A stretch of DNA of 64,000 nucleotides from Spirosoma radiotolerans (lineage in GTDB: Bacteria; Bacteroidota; Bacteroidia; Cytophagales; Spirosomataceae): contig NZ_CP010429.1 of the NCBI RefSeq assembly GCF_000974425.1, positions 2,294,001 through 2,358,000 of the forward strand, in the 5' to 3' direction. Under the pieces are notes generated by a model. That model saw only the letters and a list, made by a program, of their open reading frames with translations, did no database searches and was not told the origin of the DNA. The translations under genes and the position numbers were made by a program. Below are positions 51,415 through 60,242 of the stretch, piece after piece (position 1 is the stretch's first letter; the number at the start of each line of letters is the position of its first letter).

Positions 51415-51821
51415 GTTCAATTGGGTGTCGTACCAGCTAAATCATTTAGCCTTGTGGTAAAAGCTTACCGGATGGCTGGTTTTAATGTGTTCCGGCCGTT
51501 TTTATTTACATCATCTACCAAACAAGCTACGCTGAATTCCTGCTAATAGTGATTTGGCTCAATGACTGACGAAGTCATTGGCTAATTTTCGGTAAAAAAC
51601 ACACAGGAGCCTTTCTTCATAAGGGCCGGATCGCACCGCTTGGGCGATCTGGCCATGGTAAGCTGGTGACCATCTTCCGGCAGGATGCTGCCGCTGGCTC
51701 AATAATTCGTTCCAGCTACAGCTAAGCGAATTACCTTCAGTCTGTTACGATTCATGGCCAGCCGAAAGCCGACCGTTTGCAAGCCTTTATTATATGTTCA
51801 CTAACTAAGACATGTTGACTT
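51415..51821. other. Divergent intergenic stretch, 407 bp
   Basis: There is no gene between the cytochrome protein (minus) and the methyltransferase (plus). The only structure I see is a short CAATGAC/GTCATTG inverted repeat (51560-51566, 51574-51580). Promoters for both genes should lie here but I cannot place them. Confidence 0.4.
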
Positions 51822-52634
51822 ATGAATCCAAATCAAGCCCTGTGGGAAAAGGGAGACTTCACAAAAATCGCTCAGGTTATGCGGAAAAGCGGTGAGATGC
51901 TGGTTGCGAAACTAAGTATCACGCCGGACATGCATGTACTTGACCTTGGGTCGGGAGATGGCACCACGGCCATACCGGAAGCTAAACTTGGAGCTACGGT
52001 TTTAGGGGTCGACATCGCCCGGAACCTGGTTGACGCTGGTAACCGCCGGGCCAAAGAAGAAGGCCTTGCCAATTGCACCTTCCAGCAGGGAGATGCCACC
52101 GATTTACAGGCATTAAACGACCAAAGTTTTGATCTGGTCGTTAGTATATTTGGGGCCATGTTTGCCCCGAAGCCATTCGATGTGGCCAGAGAAATGGTTC
52201 GGGTTACCCGGCCCGGCGGCCGAATCGTGATGGGTAACTGGATTCCCGGCGATCCGACGCTGGTTGCGCAAATCCTGAAGATCAGTGCCGCCTACACCCC
52301 ACCTCCGCCCGAGGGTTTCATCAGTCCCATGTTATGGGGGATTGAGAGCCATGTTGTCGACCGGTTTGAAAAAGCCGGTGTGCCCAGAGAAAACATCAGC
52401 TGCGTACCCGATACGTTTGCCTTCATCACTGATTTGCCCCCTTCCGAACTGGTCGACCTGTTTAAACACTATTACGGTCCTACGATGAATGCCTTTGATG
52501 CTGCCGAAAAGGAGGGGAAAGCGATGGCGCTACAACAAGAGCTAGTTGAGTTATTTGAACAACAAAATAACAGTAGCGACCCAAACCGCACATCAATAGC
52601 GGCCACTTTCTTGCGCGTGACGGTTACCTGCTAA
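51822..52634 (+). CDS. Class I SAM-dependent methyltransferase
   Basis: This is a 270-residue cytosolic methyltransferase of the UbiE/methyltransf_11 type. The SAM site is VLDLGSGDGTTAIPEAKLG (motif I), with VLGVDIARNLVDAG, the CTFQQGDATDLQAL acidic motif, FDLVVSIFGAMFAPKPFDVA and the post-motif VTRPGGRIVMGNW. The C-terminal part may bind the acceptor, which is unknown; small molecules are most common for this group. It is separated by 155 bp from the next gene, a TonB receptor, with no sign of a shared function. Confidence 0.92.
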   Translation: MNPNQALWEKGDFTKIAQVMRKSGEMLVAKLSITPDMHVLDLGSGDGTTAIPEAKLGATVLGVDIARNLVDAGNRRAKEEGLANCTFQQGDATDLQALNDQSFDLVVSIFGAMFAPKPFDVAREMVRVTRPGGRIVMGNWIPGDPTLVAQILKISAAYTPPPPEGFISPMLWGIESHVVDRFEKAGVPRENISCVPDTFAFITDLPPSELVDLFKHYYGPTMNAFDAAEKEGKAMALQQELVELFEQQNNSSDPNRTSIAATFLRVTVTC

Positions 52635-52789
52635 CCGTGTGTATCACGTAAGCTGGCTACCGGGCAGGCGCAGAATTCTACTCAATTTGTACATATTACA
52701 CCTGTTTTGTTCAATCTATGGTAACAGACAGATCACAGACAGGCAATATTGGCTGAGGATATTTGCGGGATTTTTTAACCCCTCAAATA

Positions 52790-55700
52790 ATGGTCAACTT
52801 CTCAAAGCTTTTTGTTTTATTTCTTCTTTTTATCGTCCATGTTTCCAATGCCCAAACCAATTTGGCGGGCATTTCGGGCAGAGTAACGGATCAGGCGGGC
52901 AAACCGCTCGAAATGGCCACGATCCAGGTCAAAAATGAATCCACCGGTTTTAAAGCCAGCACCGTATCTAACGAGAAAGGCGAATTTCGGTTAAAAGAAT
53001 TACCCCTTGGTTCCCCGTATTCCATTACAGTCCAGTTTATCGGGATGGCGACGCAGGCACAAACCGGCTTTGCGCTTAACCAGGGCGACCTGTTGCAGGT
53101 CGCCTTCAAGCTGGTCGAATCAACGCAGAATCTGGAGGCCGTTGTAGTAACCTCCACGTCGCTGAGCAACAAGATTGAAAACATCGGAACCTCAACGGCC
53201 ATTACGGCGAAGGATATTAACCGCCTGCCCGTGAATGGCCGTAATTTCACGACCCTGGCCGATCTCTCACCATTAAGCACAGGTACCAGCCTGGGCGGAC
53301 AACTGGGGTCAGCCACTAATTTTACCATCGACGGTATGGCCGCCAGGGGCACCATCTCCGGCGGCCAGCCGAGTGGCGCCTACTCAATTACGATGGAAGC
53401 CGTTCGGGAGTTTCAGGTGGTTACCAACCAATACGACGTCACCTACGGGAATGCCGGTGGTGGTACGATCAGTACCGTAACCAAATCTGGAACCAATAAA
53501 CTGAGCGGCAGTGCCTTCACGTTCCTGAGAACCAACTGGCTGTCGAGTCCCTACGGACTGAATGAACAAAAGAGAGACCTGCCCTTCAATACGGCTCAGT
53601 ATGGTTTCTCCCTGGGCGGACCCATCATTAAGGACAAGCTGCATTTTTTTGTCGCCTGGGATCGTCAGGCCAGCACGCAACCGTTGCTGATTGCGCCCAT
53701 TCAATCGACGGCCGATGTGTTGCGGTATAACGTTACGCAGGCCACCGAAGACAAGTTTCTGAGTATTGCCCGCAGCAAATACGGCGTTGGAAACGCTCCT
53801 CAGTTTGGCCAGTTCACCCGGTTCAAAAATACGCAGGCCCTGTTCGCTCGTATTGACTGGCAAATCAACGCCAAAAACCTGTTGACGATCCGTGACAATT
53901 ATATCTACGATTTGGATAACCAGTCGGACGGCGATAATACGACGATCAATATGTATGAAGTGTACAGCACCCGTAAAAGTGCTAATAACAGTTTGTTGGC
54001 CTCGTTGCGGACAACAATTAGCCCAAAGGTGACAAATGAATTAAAGCTGCAACACTTCTGGGAGTACAATACACTATACGCCAATCCGCAACTGCCGGCC
54101 GCCAACATTCCAAGGGCAACTGTGGCCAACGTGCCCTCAGTTAGTCCGCTGGATTCAACCAAGACGTTGTACACGAGTATTCAGCTGGGCGGACAGCGCT
54201 ACGGTGGCGATTATTTCAATAATAACCTGGTTCAGTTGGTTGATAACCTGTATGTTAATACCAATAAATTCAATTTTACGTTTGGCGCTGGTTTGACCTT
54301 CACCAATCAGAATTCCATTTATGGTAGTGAAACGAATGGCCGTTTCTGGTATACGGGCTTAACTGCTTTCGAGAATCTGGCTCCCTATCGTTTCACGCGG
54401 GATGTTTATCTGAGTAATAACCCCAATATTAAATTCAATATTCTTGTGCCAAACCTGTATGCACAGGCACAGACGACCGTCGCTCCGGGCCTGAACGTCA
54501 CGGGTGGTATCCGGGTTGACTATACCGATTACCTAAGTACCGCCAATTTTAACCAGACGGTATACAACACGCTTGGGCTACGGACCGACAATAAACTGGC
54601 GACCCTGCAGGTGCAGCCTCGTGCGCAGGCGACCTGGGATATTCGCCAGGATGGGAAAGACATCGTTCGGATAGGCGGTGGTATTTTGGGCTCTGCCCTG
54701 AATCCGTACTCGATGATTAACAACATGTTGTTCGATGGCAGCCATATTGCTAGTATCGATGTGACTGGTAATCTGGTGCCTACCCCGAATTTCCCTGCTT
54801 ATCGTAACAACCCAGCTTCTGCTCCCGGCGTAGATCTGGTGAACAACCCCAACGTTCCCAAACTCTACACCATCAACATGAATGGCAAGGATGCAAAAGT
54901 ACCTACAGTGTATAAAATCAATGGGTCGTATAGCCACTTCTTTACGAGCAATTTCAGAATGAGTATCGCGGGTTATATGTCTTTTGCCCGCAACAACTAT
55001 ACGTACATCGACAAGAACATGGTCGATCAGCCCTACTTCACGCTGTCGAAGGAAGCAAACAGACCCGTCTACGTTCCGGCTTCGACCATCAATGTGAGCA
55101 ATGGCTCGCAGGACTGGACCTTGGGACGTAAGACGAATCAGGTAGGCCGGGTACTGGAACTGGAAAGTCTGGGTAAAGTCAATCAGGCTGCCGTCGTGAT
55201 CGATGGCGATTATAGGTATTTTAAGGATGGCGAGATCGCCTTTTCGTATACCTGGAACCAGACGAAGGATAACACCTCTTACAACGGAAACGTAGCCAAT
55301 ACCGCAACACTGGTACAGTATACCGCCGGTGATCCTCGTATCCTGAACCAGATGGGCTATTCCGACAACCATTTTCGGAGTAAGATCGTCGTTTACGGGA
55401 ATACCCCCAGTTTTCACGGTTTTAACTTAGGTTTCCGCTTTTCAGGTTTGAGCGGCACGCGCTATTCCATGATTGTAAATGGCAACATCAATGGTGATTT
55501 TGTGGAAACAAACGATCTGGCCTTTGTATACGACCCCAACAGTGCCGAAACACCACAATATTTAAGAGATGGCATCAACGCGATCCTGAATAACCCGAAC
55601 GTGGAAAAGAGCGCGAAAGATTACATACGGAGTAGCTTCGGGAAGGTTGCAGAACGGAATGGTGGTGTTAATCCCTTTTATGGCACGCTTGATTTACGGT

Positions 55701-55948
55701 TGACCTACAAAGTTAAAACGCTCCATAAACAGTACATCGAACTGTCGGGCGATCTGTTCAACACGGCCAACCTGATCAACAAATCATGGGGTGTTAACCA
55801 TGCGCTGGGGGCAACATCCCTGCTGTCGAGATCGGGCTTCGATACCACCACAAACAACTACAAGTACGTAGTCAATACCAACGCGGGTGTGTCTGGCTTA
55901 AGCGGCAGTCCTTACCAATTCCAGGTCGGTGCCCGCTACGGATTCTAG
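52790..55948 (+). CDS. Oar-like TonB-dependent receptor with carboxypeptidase-regulatory domain
   Basis: This is a 1052-residue outer-membrane receptor. After the signal peptide (FVLFLLFIVHVSNAQ) a carboxypeptidase-regulatory domain follows (ISGRVTDQAGKPLEMATIQV). The plug has NLEAVVVTSTSLSNKIENIG and LPVNGRNFTTLADLSP, then FTIDGMAARG and EFQVVTNQYDVTYGNAGGG, which are typical of the Oar/OmpA-related TonB receptors. The barrel closes with Phe (GARYGF). No SusD partner is adjacent, so it is likely a stand-alone transporter, with peptides, proteins or other large ligands as candidates. The ATG at 52790 lies at the start of the signal peptide; the frame reaches upstream to a TTG at 52763 only as an extension. 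Confidence 0.93.
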   Translation: MVNFSKLFVLFLLFIVHVSNAQTNLAGISGRVTDQAGKPLEMATIQVKNESTGFKASTVSNEKGEFRLKELPLGSPYSITVQFIGMATQAQTGFALNQGDLLQVAFKLVESTQNLEAVVVTSTSLSNKIENIGTSTAITAKDINRLPVNGRNFTTLADLSPLSTGTSLGGQLGSATNFTIDGMAARGTISGGQPSGAYSITMEAVREFQVVTNQYDVTYGNAGGGTISTVTKSGTNKLSGSAFTFLRTNWLSSPYGLNEQKRDLPFNTAQYGFSLGGPIIKDKLHFFVAWDRQASTQPLLIAPIQSTADVLRYNVTQATEDKFLSIARSKYGVGNAPQFGQFTRFKNTQALFARIDWQINAKNLLTIRDNYIYDLDNQSDGDNTTINMYEVYSTRKSANNSLLASLRTTISPKVTNELKLQHFWEYNTLYANPQLPAANIPRATVANVPSVSPLDSTKTLYTSIQLGGQRYGGDYFNNNLVQLVDNLYVNTNKFNFTFGAGLTFTNQNSIYGSETNGRFWYTGLTAFENLAPYRFTRDVYLSNNPNIKFNILVPNLYAQAQTTVAPGLNVTGGIRVDYTDYLSTANFNQTVYNTLGLRTDNKLATLQVQPRAQATWDIRQDGKDIVRIGGGILGSALNPYSMINNMLFDGSHIASIDVTGNLVPTPNFPAYRNNPASAPGVDLVNNPNVPKLYTINMNGKDAKVPTVYKINGSYSHFFTSNFRMSIAGYMSFARNNYTYIDKNMVDQPYFTLSKEANRPVYVPASTINVSNGSQDWTLGRKTNQVGRVLELESLGKVNQAAVVIDGDYRYFKDGEIAFSYTWNQTKDNTSYNGNVANTATLVQYTAGDPRILNQMGYSDNHFRSKIVVYGNTPSFHGFNLGFRFSGLSGTRYSMIVNGNINGDFVETNDLAFVYDPNSAETPQYLRDGINAILNNPNVEKSAKDYIRSSFGKVAERNGGVNPFYGTLDLRLTYKVKTLHKQYIELSGDLFNTANLINKSWGVNHALGATSLLSRSGFDTTTNNYKYVVNTNAGVSGLSGSPYQFQVGARYGF

Positions 55949-55981
55949 TATCCAAAAAGGGGTTTCTGCTCCTAGCTGAGT

Positions 55982-56024
55982 ACTAAAAAGGAGGCCTCCC
56001 AAATTGGGTGGCCTCCTTTTTAGT
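55982..56024. terminator. Bidirectional terminator between convergent genes
   Basis: ACTAAAAAGGAGGCC (55982-55996) pairs exactly with 56010-56024; after one T-T mismatch, CCC/GGG continues the stem. A- and T-runs lie within the base of the stem, so it serves both the TonB receptor gene and the small minus-strand gene. Confidence 0.88.
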
Positions 56025-56038
56025 TTGATTTTGGGCGT

Positions 56039-56383
56039 TCACGGCAAACTCAATTGAGTCGTTTCAACTTCGTCGATCAGTCGCTGAATAAAACGTTGCT
56101 GATCCATGGGCAGGGCGTCAACGGCTGCGCTCAGGGAGTCTTTCAGGTGTTGCCATTGGCATGGATTGAGGATAAACAGCTCGGTCGTGAAGTCAACCAT
56201 TAATGAAGTTGCCGGGTTTGCGGATGATGTCCCCTGGTCAACGCGATCAATGGAAAGAGTAGGGGTCAGCGCCTTCATGAGCTGAAAGGCTAAATCACTG
56301 CGCACGTACTGATCCAGTGTGTGTTGCGGTATTCGTCCGTCGGCATCCGCTTTTTTTAGGGTAGTTATCGCTTTATAATTCAT
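56039..56383 (-). CDS. Hypothetical protein, 114 aa
   Basis: This 114-residue cytosolic protein is mostly helical (IPQHTLDQYVRSDLAFQLMKAL, then LIDEVETTQLSLP), with no signal peptide, one cysteine and no known motif. It begins 32 bp beyond the hairpin that terminates metE upstream on the same strand, so it probably has its own promoter. It ends at the shared terminator at 55982. Function is unknown. Confidence 0.6.
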   Translation of the reverse strand: MNYKAITTLKKADADGRIPQHTLDQYVRSDLAFQLMKALTPTLSIDRVDQGTSSANPATSLMVDFTTELFILNPCQWQHLKDSLSAAVDALPMDQQRFIQRLIDEVETTQLSLP

Positions 56384-56414
56384 TGTGCTGGTGTTGCCTG
56401 GATGGCGAAGAAAA

Positions 56415-56448
56415 CAGGTCTTCTGCTCAGTTTTGAGCAGAAGACCTG
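56415..56448 (-). terminator. Terminator after metE
   Basis: CAGGTCTTCTGCTCA (56415-56429) pairs exactly with 56434-56448 around GTTT, beginning 7 nt after the metE stop on the minus strand. The T-run is short. Confidence 0.85.
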
Positions 56449-56455
56449 CAACAAC

Positions 56456-58777
56456 TCAGACCGATTCCATCACGGCCTCACGGACGGTTTGGGCGGCCTG
56501 TACCATGTTTTTCAGCGCTTCAGTCGTCTCCGGCCAGCGACGCGTTTTCAACCCGCAATCCGGATTGACCCACAAGTTTCGGGCCGGTAGCACCGTCGTT
56601 GCCTTCTGCAGAAGGTCGACCATTTCGGCCACCGAGGGCACACGCGGGCTGTGAATGTCATACACGCCTGGCCCGATTTCGTTCGGATAGGCAAACCGGG
56701 CGAACGCATCCAGAAGCTCCATTTGCGAGCGGGAGGTTTCGATGGTTATGACATCGGCATCCAGATCGGCAATCGCACCAATGATGTCGTTAAACTCCGC
56801 ATAACACATATGGGTATGAATCTGAGTCTGATCCTGCACGCCAGATGCGGCTACCCGGAACGCCATCACCGCCCAATCGAGGTAAGCATCCCAGTTCTCC
56901 CGGCGCAACGGTAATCCTTCCCGAAGGGCAGGCTCGTCAATCTGAATAATGCCGATACCAGCCGCTTCCAGGTCCACGACTTCATCACGAATGGCCAGCG
57001 CAAGTTGCAGACAGGTGTCTCGCCGTGGCTGATCATCCCGGACGAACGACCATTGCAGAATGGTGACCGGACCGGTGAGCATTCCTTTCACGGGTTTACT
57101 CGTCAGTGACTGGGCAAATTGTGCCCAACGAACGGTCATGGCAGCGGGCCGGTAAACATCTCCAAAGATGATGGGTGGTTTGACGCACCTCGACCCGTAA
57201 CTCTGAACCCAGCCATTTTCGCTGAAGGCAATCCCATCGAGCAACTCTCCGAAATACTCCACCATGTCGTTCCGCTCAAACTCGCCGTGTACCAGTACAT
57301 CGAGGCCTACTTCTTCCTGCCAACGGATAGCCTGCTCGGTTTCCGACGCAATGAAGGCTTCGTATTCGGTCAGCGTTTTTACGCCTTTTTTAAACTTTGC
57401 CCGATTGGCCCGCACCGCATCGGTTTGAGGAAATGAGCCAATCGTCGTCGTGGGGAAGAGCGGCAACTTGTGCCGGTCATGCTGTACGGTCTGACGCTGA
57501 GCAAATTCACGCCCTCGCCGGGCTTGCTGTTCCGTCAATTGCCGTAAGCGTTGCTGAACCGCCGGTCGGTTGATATGGCTCGATTCCCGGCGGGCCTGTA
57601 GTGCTGCCTGATTAGCCGCCAACCGAGCAGCGGCCTGCGGATGGCCGGGTTCCTGGCTAAGGATTGTCAGAGTAGCGACCTCGTCCAGCTTCTGCCGGGC
57701 AAACGCCAGCCATTGATTGAGTTGGGTCGTCAACCCGGCGGTTTCGGTCGACAAGTCGCAGGGGACGTGCAGTAGCGAACAGGATGGCGCGACCATAACC
57801 CGCTCGGGGCCAATCGCTTTTGTAGCTTGCCGCAGGGTTGCGAGTGATTTCTCCAGGTCATTGATCCAGATGTTTCGGCCATCTACTAACCCCAGTGACA
57901 GGCAGGTTTTCTGGTGAACAAAATCAGTACTCAGGATATCAGTCAGCTGATTGGGGCAACGCACCAGGTCCAGGTGGATTGCTTCGACAGGCAACTGGAG
58001 AACCAGCGTCAAATTGTCTCCGTAACACTCAAAGTAGGAGGCCAGCAACAGCTTGAGGGTTGGAAATCGATCATGCAACCGCCGGTAAACCGAGGCCAGC
58101 ATGTCTCGCTGGTTAATAGTCAAATCTAGGGCCAGACAGGGTTCATCGAATTGAATCCAGTCGGCACCCTGCTCCTGTAAGCGGCTGAGTACCTGTTCAT
58201 ACACCGGCAACAGTCGGTCCAGCAACGTCAGACGGTCAAAGCCCGTATCTTTTGTTTTTCCGAGCAGCAGGTAGGACACGGGGCCAAGCAGAACGGGTTT
58301 GGGTAATGTATCCAGCGTTTGTTTCGCTTCCTCAAATTCGGTAAAAACCTTTTCGGAAAGCAACGAAAAAGTCTGATCCGCCGAAAATTCAGGAACGATG
58401 TAGTGGTAGTTCGTATCGAACCACTTGGTCATCTCCATCGCTTTCAGGTCCAGGTCACCTTGCTGTTGGCCGCGGGCCATCGCAAAATACAGGCCCAGCA
58501 GGTCTGGCTCCGGCGTGTCGAGCAGGGGCTGGAACCGCTTCGGAATTGCCCCTACCGTCAGGGACATATCCAGTACCTGATCATAGAGAGAGAAATCATT
58601 GCAGGGAACCAGCGTAATACCCGCCTGCTGCTGGGTCAGCCAGTTGGCCTGTCGAATCTGACGGGCTACATCCTGTAGCTGTTGTGGGGTGATTTTTTTT
58701 GCCCAGAATTGATCAAGGGCACGCTTGAGTTCGCGGTGGCTACCGATTCGTGGATAGCCGAGGTTGTGTGCGATCAT
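56456..58777 (-). CDS. metE: Cobalamin-independent methionine synthase
   Basis: MetE makes methionine by moving a methyl group from 5-methyltetrahydrofolate polyglutamate to homocysteine without B12. The 773-residue product has both TIM barrels. The N-terminal one starts IAHNLGYPRIGSHRELKRAL, and the C-terminal one carries LPLFPTTTIGSFPQTDAVR, GLDVLVHGEFERNDMVEYF, and the zinc ligands in HTHMCYAEFNDI (His, Cys) and WVNPDCGLKTRRW (Cys). I use the ATG at 58777 because the conserved part begins there; the frame open to 58852 lies in the riboswitch leader. A cobalamin riboswitch 174 bp upstream means that expression should fall when B12 is available. Confidence 0.97.
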   Translation of the reverse strand: MIAHNLGYPRIGSHRELKRALDQFWAKKITPQQLQDVARQIRQANWLTQQQAGITLVPCNDFSLYDQVLDMSLTVGAIPKRFQPLLDTPEPDLLGLYFAMARGQQQGDLDLKAMEMTKWFDTNYHYIVPEFSADQTFSLLSEKVFTEFEEAKQTLDTLPKPVLLGPVSYLLLGKTKDTGFDRLTLLDRLLPVYEQVLSRLQEQGADWIQFDEPCLALDLTINQRDMLASVYRRLHDRFPTLKLLLASYFECYGDNLTLVLQLPVEAIHLDLVRCPNQLTDILSTDFVHQKTCLSLGLVDGRNIWINDLEKSLATLRQATKAIGPERVMVAPSCSLLHVPCDLSTETAGLTTQLNQWLAFARQKLDEVATLTILSQEPGHPQAAARLAANQAALQARRESSHINRPAVQQRLRQLTEQQARRGREFAQRQTVQHDRHKLPLFPTTTIGSFPQTDAVRANRAKFKKGVKTLTEYEAFIASETEQAIRWQEEVGLDVLVHGEFERNDMVEYFGELLDGIAFSENGWVQSYGSRCVKPPIIFGDVYRPAAMTVRWAQFAQSLTSKPVKGMLTGPVTILQWSFVRDDQPRRDTCLQLALAIRDEVVDLEAAGIGIIQIDEPALREGLPLRRENWDAYLDWAVMAFRVAASGVQDQTQIHTHMCYAEFNDIIGAIADLDADVITIETSRSQMELLDAFARFAYPNEIGPGVYDIHSPRVPSVAEMVDLLQKATTVLPARNLWVNPDCGLKTRRWPETTEALKNMVQAAQTVREAVMESV

Positions 58778-58950
58778 GTTGTTAATGGATAAATGGTTGA
58801 TCGCGTTCGATGCCGAACTCCATACGCCTACCACATGATCCAGATTATACACAATACGACAGACAACCCCCAGCCTCTTGGAGAAGCAGGAACGAAGCAG
58901 TCAATCGTGATGAAACCCAATCGCGTGTGGGCGTAATCAGCAAAGCTAAA

Positions 58951-59108
58951 GGCAAGTCTCCTGGCTTGTGACGGTATTTGCCGTCCTTCTCATCCCGCTG
59001 GCGGGACAATGGACATCGAGGGCAAACCCTTTTTATTGGTCACTGACAGTAGCAACGTCTGCTCGTGATTCTCACACGATTCCTTTTTCATTTCCTGAAC
59101 CTCTCAGG
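58951..59108 (-). ncRNA. Cobalamin (B12) riboswitch controlling metE
   Basis: On the minus strand the conserved blocks appear in order: AAAAAGGAATCGTGTGAGAATC, close to the usual AAAGGGAA...GGTGAAAATC; then GCTACTGT, then CCATTGTCCCGC with GCGGGATGAGAAGG, and finally the 3' box GCCAGGAGACTTGCC at 58951-58965. The last block and the GCTACTGT core are diagnostic. It sits in the metE leader, where B12 binding should switch off the B12-independent enzyme, probably by hiding the translation start or by terminating; I cannot see a clear terminator in 58778-58950. The 5' boundary is approximate. Confidence 0.93.
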
Positions 59109-59471
59109 AAAACCATTAGCTTGTTTGACGGAAAACAAAGAACGTTGGCACAAAGAAACCCCATTCAACCGGCAAAACCAAGGAAGTATTCGTGATTGAG
59201 TCGATTTACATTATTCGCAGGAAAACCCAAAAACGATTGGCCTGCTACGAGATTGAGTTGATGCCGACAGGTAGTTCATACCGCAGGAAAGCGCTGACGG
59301 CCAATTAATTTACCGTTGACACGGCCTGTATGAACTTGATTGGCATAAAATGAGCGCTATCAGGCTTACAGCCCTAAGACAAGCTACTTTTTGTCGTGTG
59401 TTCTTTTTATTTTTAGCCCATATTGCATAACGAACAAACTCGTCGTGCAACGATCAATAACGTTTAGTCTA
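59109..59471. other. Promoter region between the riboswitch and tssN
   Basis: No gene is credible here. It must hold the metE promoter (minus) and the tssN promoter (plus). TACTTTTTG near 59385 resembles the -7 box with one extra base, but I cannot place either promoter firmly. Confidence 0.35.
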
Positions 59472-60233
59472 ATGCCTTCTTTAGCCATCGCAAAACGATC
59501 TTCAAGTTTTCTTTATGGGCTTATCATTGTCCTGGTGCTGAGTGCTTTTAGTTATGCCGGCACGTTGGACAGTATCCATTTTCAGCGGTATTATATGTTG
59601 ATTCAAGTGCTGGCGCTGGGGCTGGGTTGTGTACACCTGTTTCTGAGCCGGCAGGTTGCGCCGGCACTCTTCACACCGTTTGGCCGGGGGGGATTGGCTA
59701 CGGCCGGCATCCTCCTGCTGGCCATGGTACTGGCGCTGGTAATCTACTGGCAAATGGGGCATCTGGCCGACCGCTGGCCATTCGTAACGAGCCTGATCCC
59801 GTTTGTGATCCCCTTTTTTGTTGGGCAGGCCTACCAGTTTTACCTGAACATACCACCGGCCGAATACCGGAAATGGTATTACCCAATCAACGGGACTATG
59901 CCTGACCTGGATTTGCTTGATCTGTCGAAAATCTTTGTCATCCAGTTTGAGTTTCTCAAAACAACCGCCGATACAAATTTGACAAATTTCAAGGCGAAAG
60001 CACCCGTAACAATGACGCTGGGTGATCTGTTTTTAATCTTTATCAACGATTACAATGAGCGCACCCCCGCGAGTCCCATTCAGTTTACGGATGAAGCCGG
60101 GCGACCGTCGGGTTGGGTATTTACAAAGAAAAGGGCCTGGTGGCAGCGCCCAGTTTACCTGGACCCGGACCTTGATTTTAGCCAGAACAAACTGAGCGAT
60201 AACGCAACGATTATCGCCCGGCGGGTGAGCTAA
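59472..60233 (+). CDS. tssN: Type VI secretion membrane protein TssN
   Basis: TssN is a component found only in the Bacteroidetes T6SS (subtype iii), thought to belong to the membrane complex. The 253-residue product has four hydrophobic segments (LYGLIIVLVLSAFSYAG, YMLIQVLALGLGCVHLFL, GLATAGILLLAMVLALVIYW, VTSLIPFVIPFFVGQAYQF). They are followed by a conserved cytosolic part (YPINGTMPDLDLLDLSKIFV, then APVTMTLGDLFLIFINDYNE and WVFTKKRAWW). I use the ATG at 59472; an upstream TTG would add 27 residues of low quality. It is convergent with vgrG (9 bp between stops), while the other T6SS genes are on the minus strand. Confidence 0.85.
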   Translation: MPSLAIAKRSSSFLYGLIIVLVLSAFSYAGTLDSIHFQRYYMLIQVLALGLGCVHLFLSRQVAPALFTPFGRGGLATAGILLLAMVLALVIYWQMGHLADRWPFVTSLIPFVIPFFVGQAYQFYLNIPPAEYRKWYYPINGTMPDLDLLDLSKIFVIQFEFLKTTADTNLTNFKAKAPVTMTLGDLFLIFINDYNERTPASPIQFTDEAGRPSGWVFTKKRAWWQRPVYLDPDLDFSQNKLSDNATIIARRVS

Positions 60234-60242
60234 CCTGCCCTA

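Noticed and set aside
58778..58852. N-terminal extension of metE
   Set aside because: The extra 25 residues come from the riboswitch leader; the conserved protein starts at the ATG at 58777.
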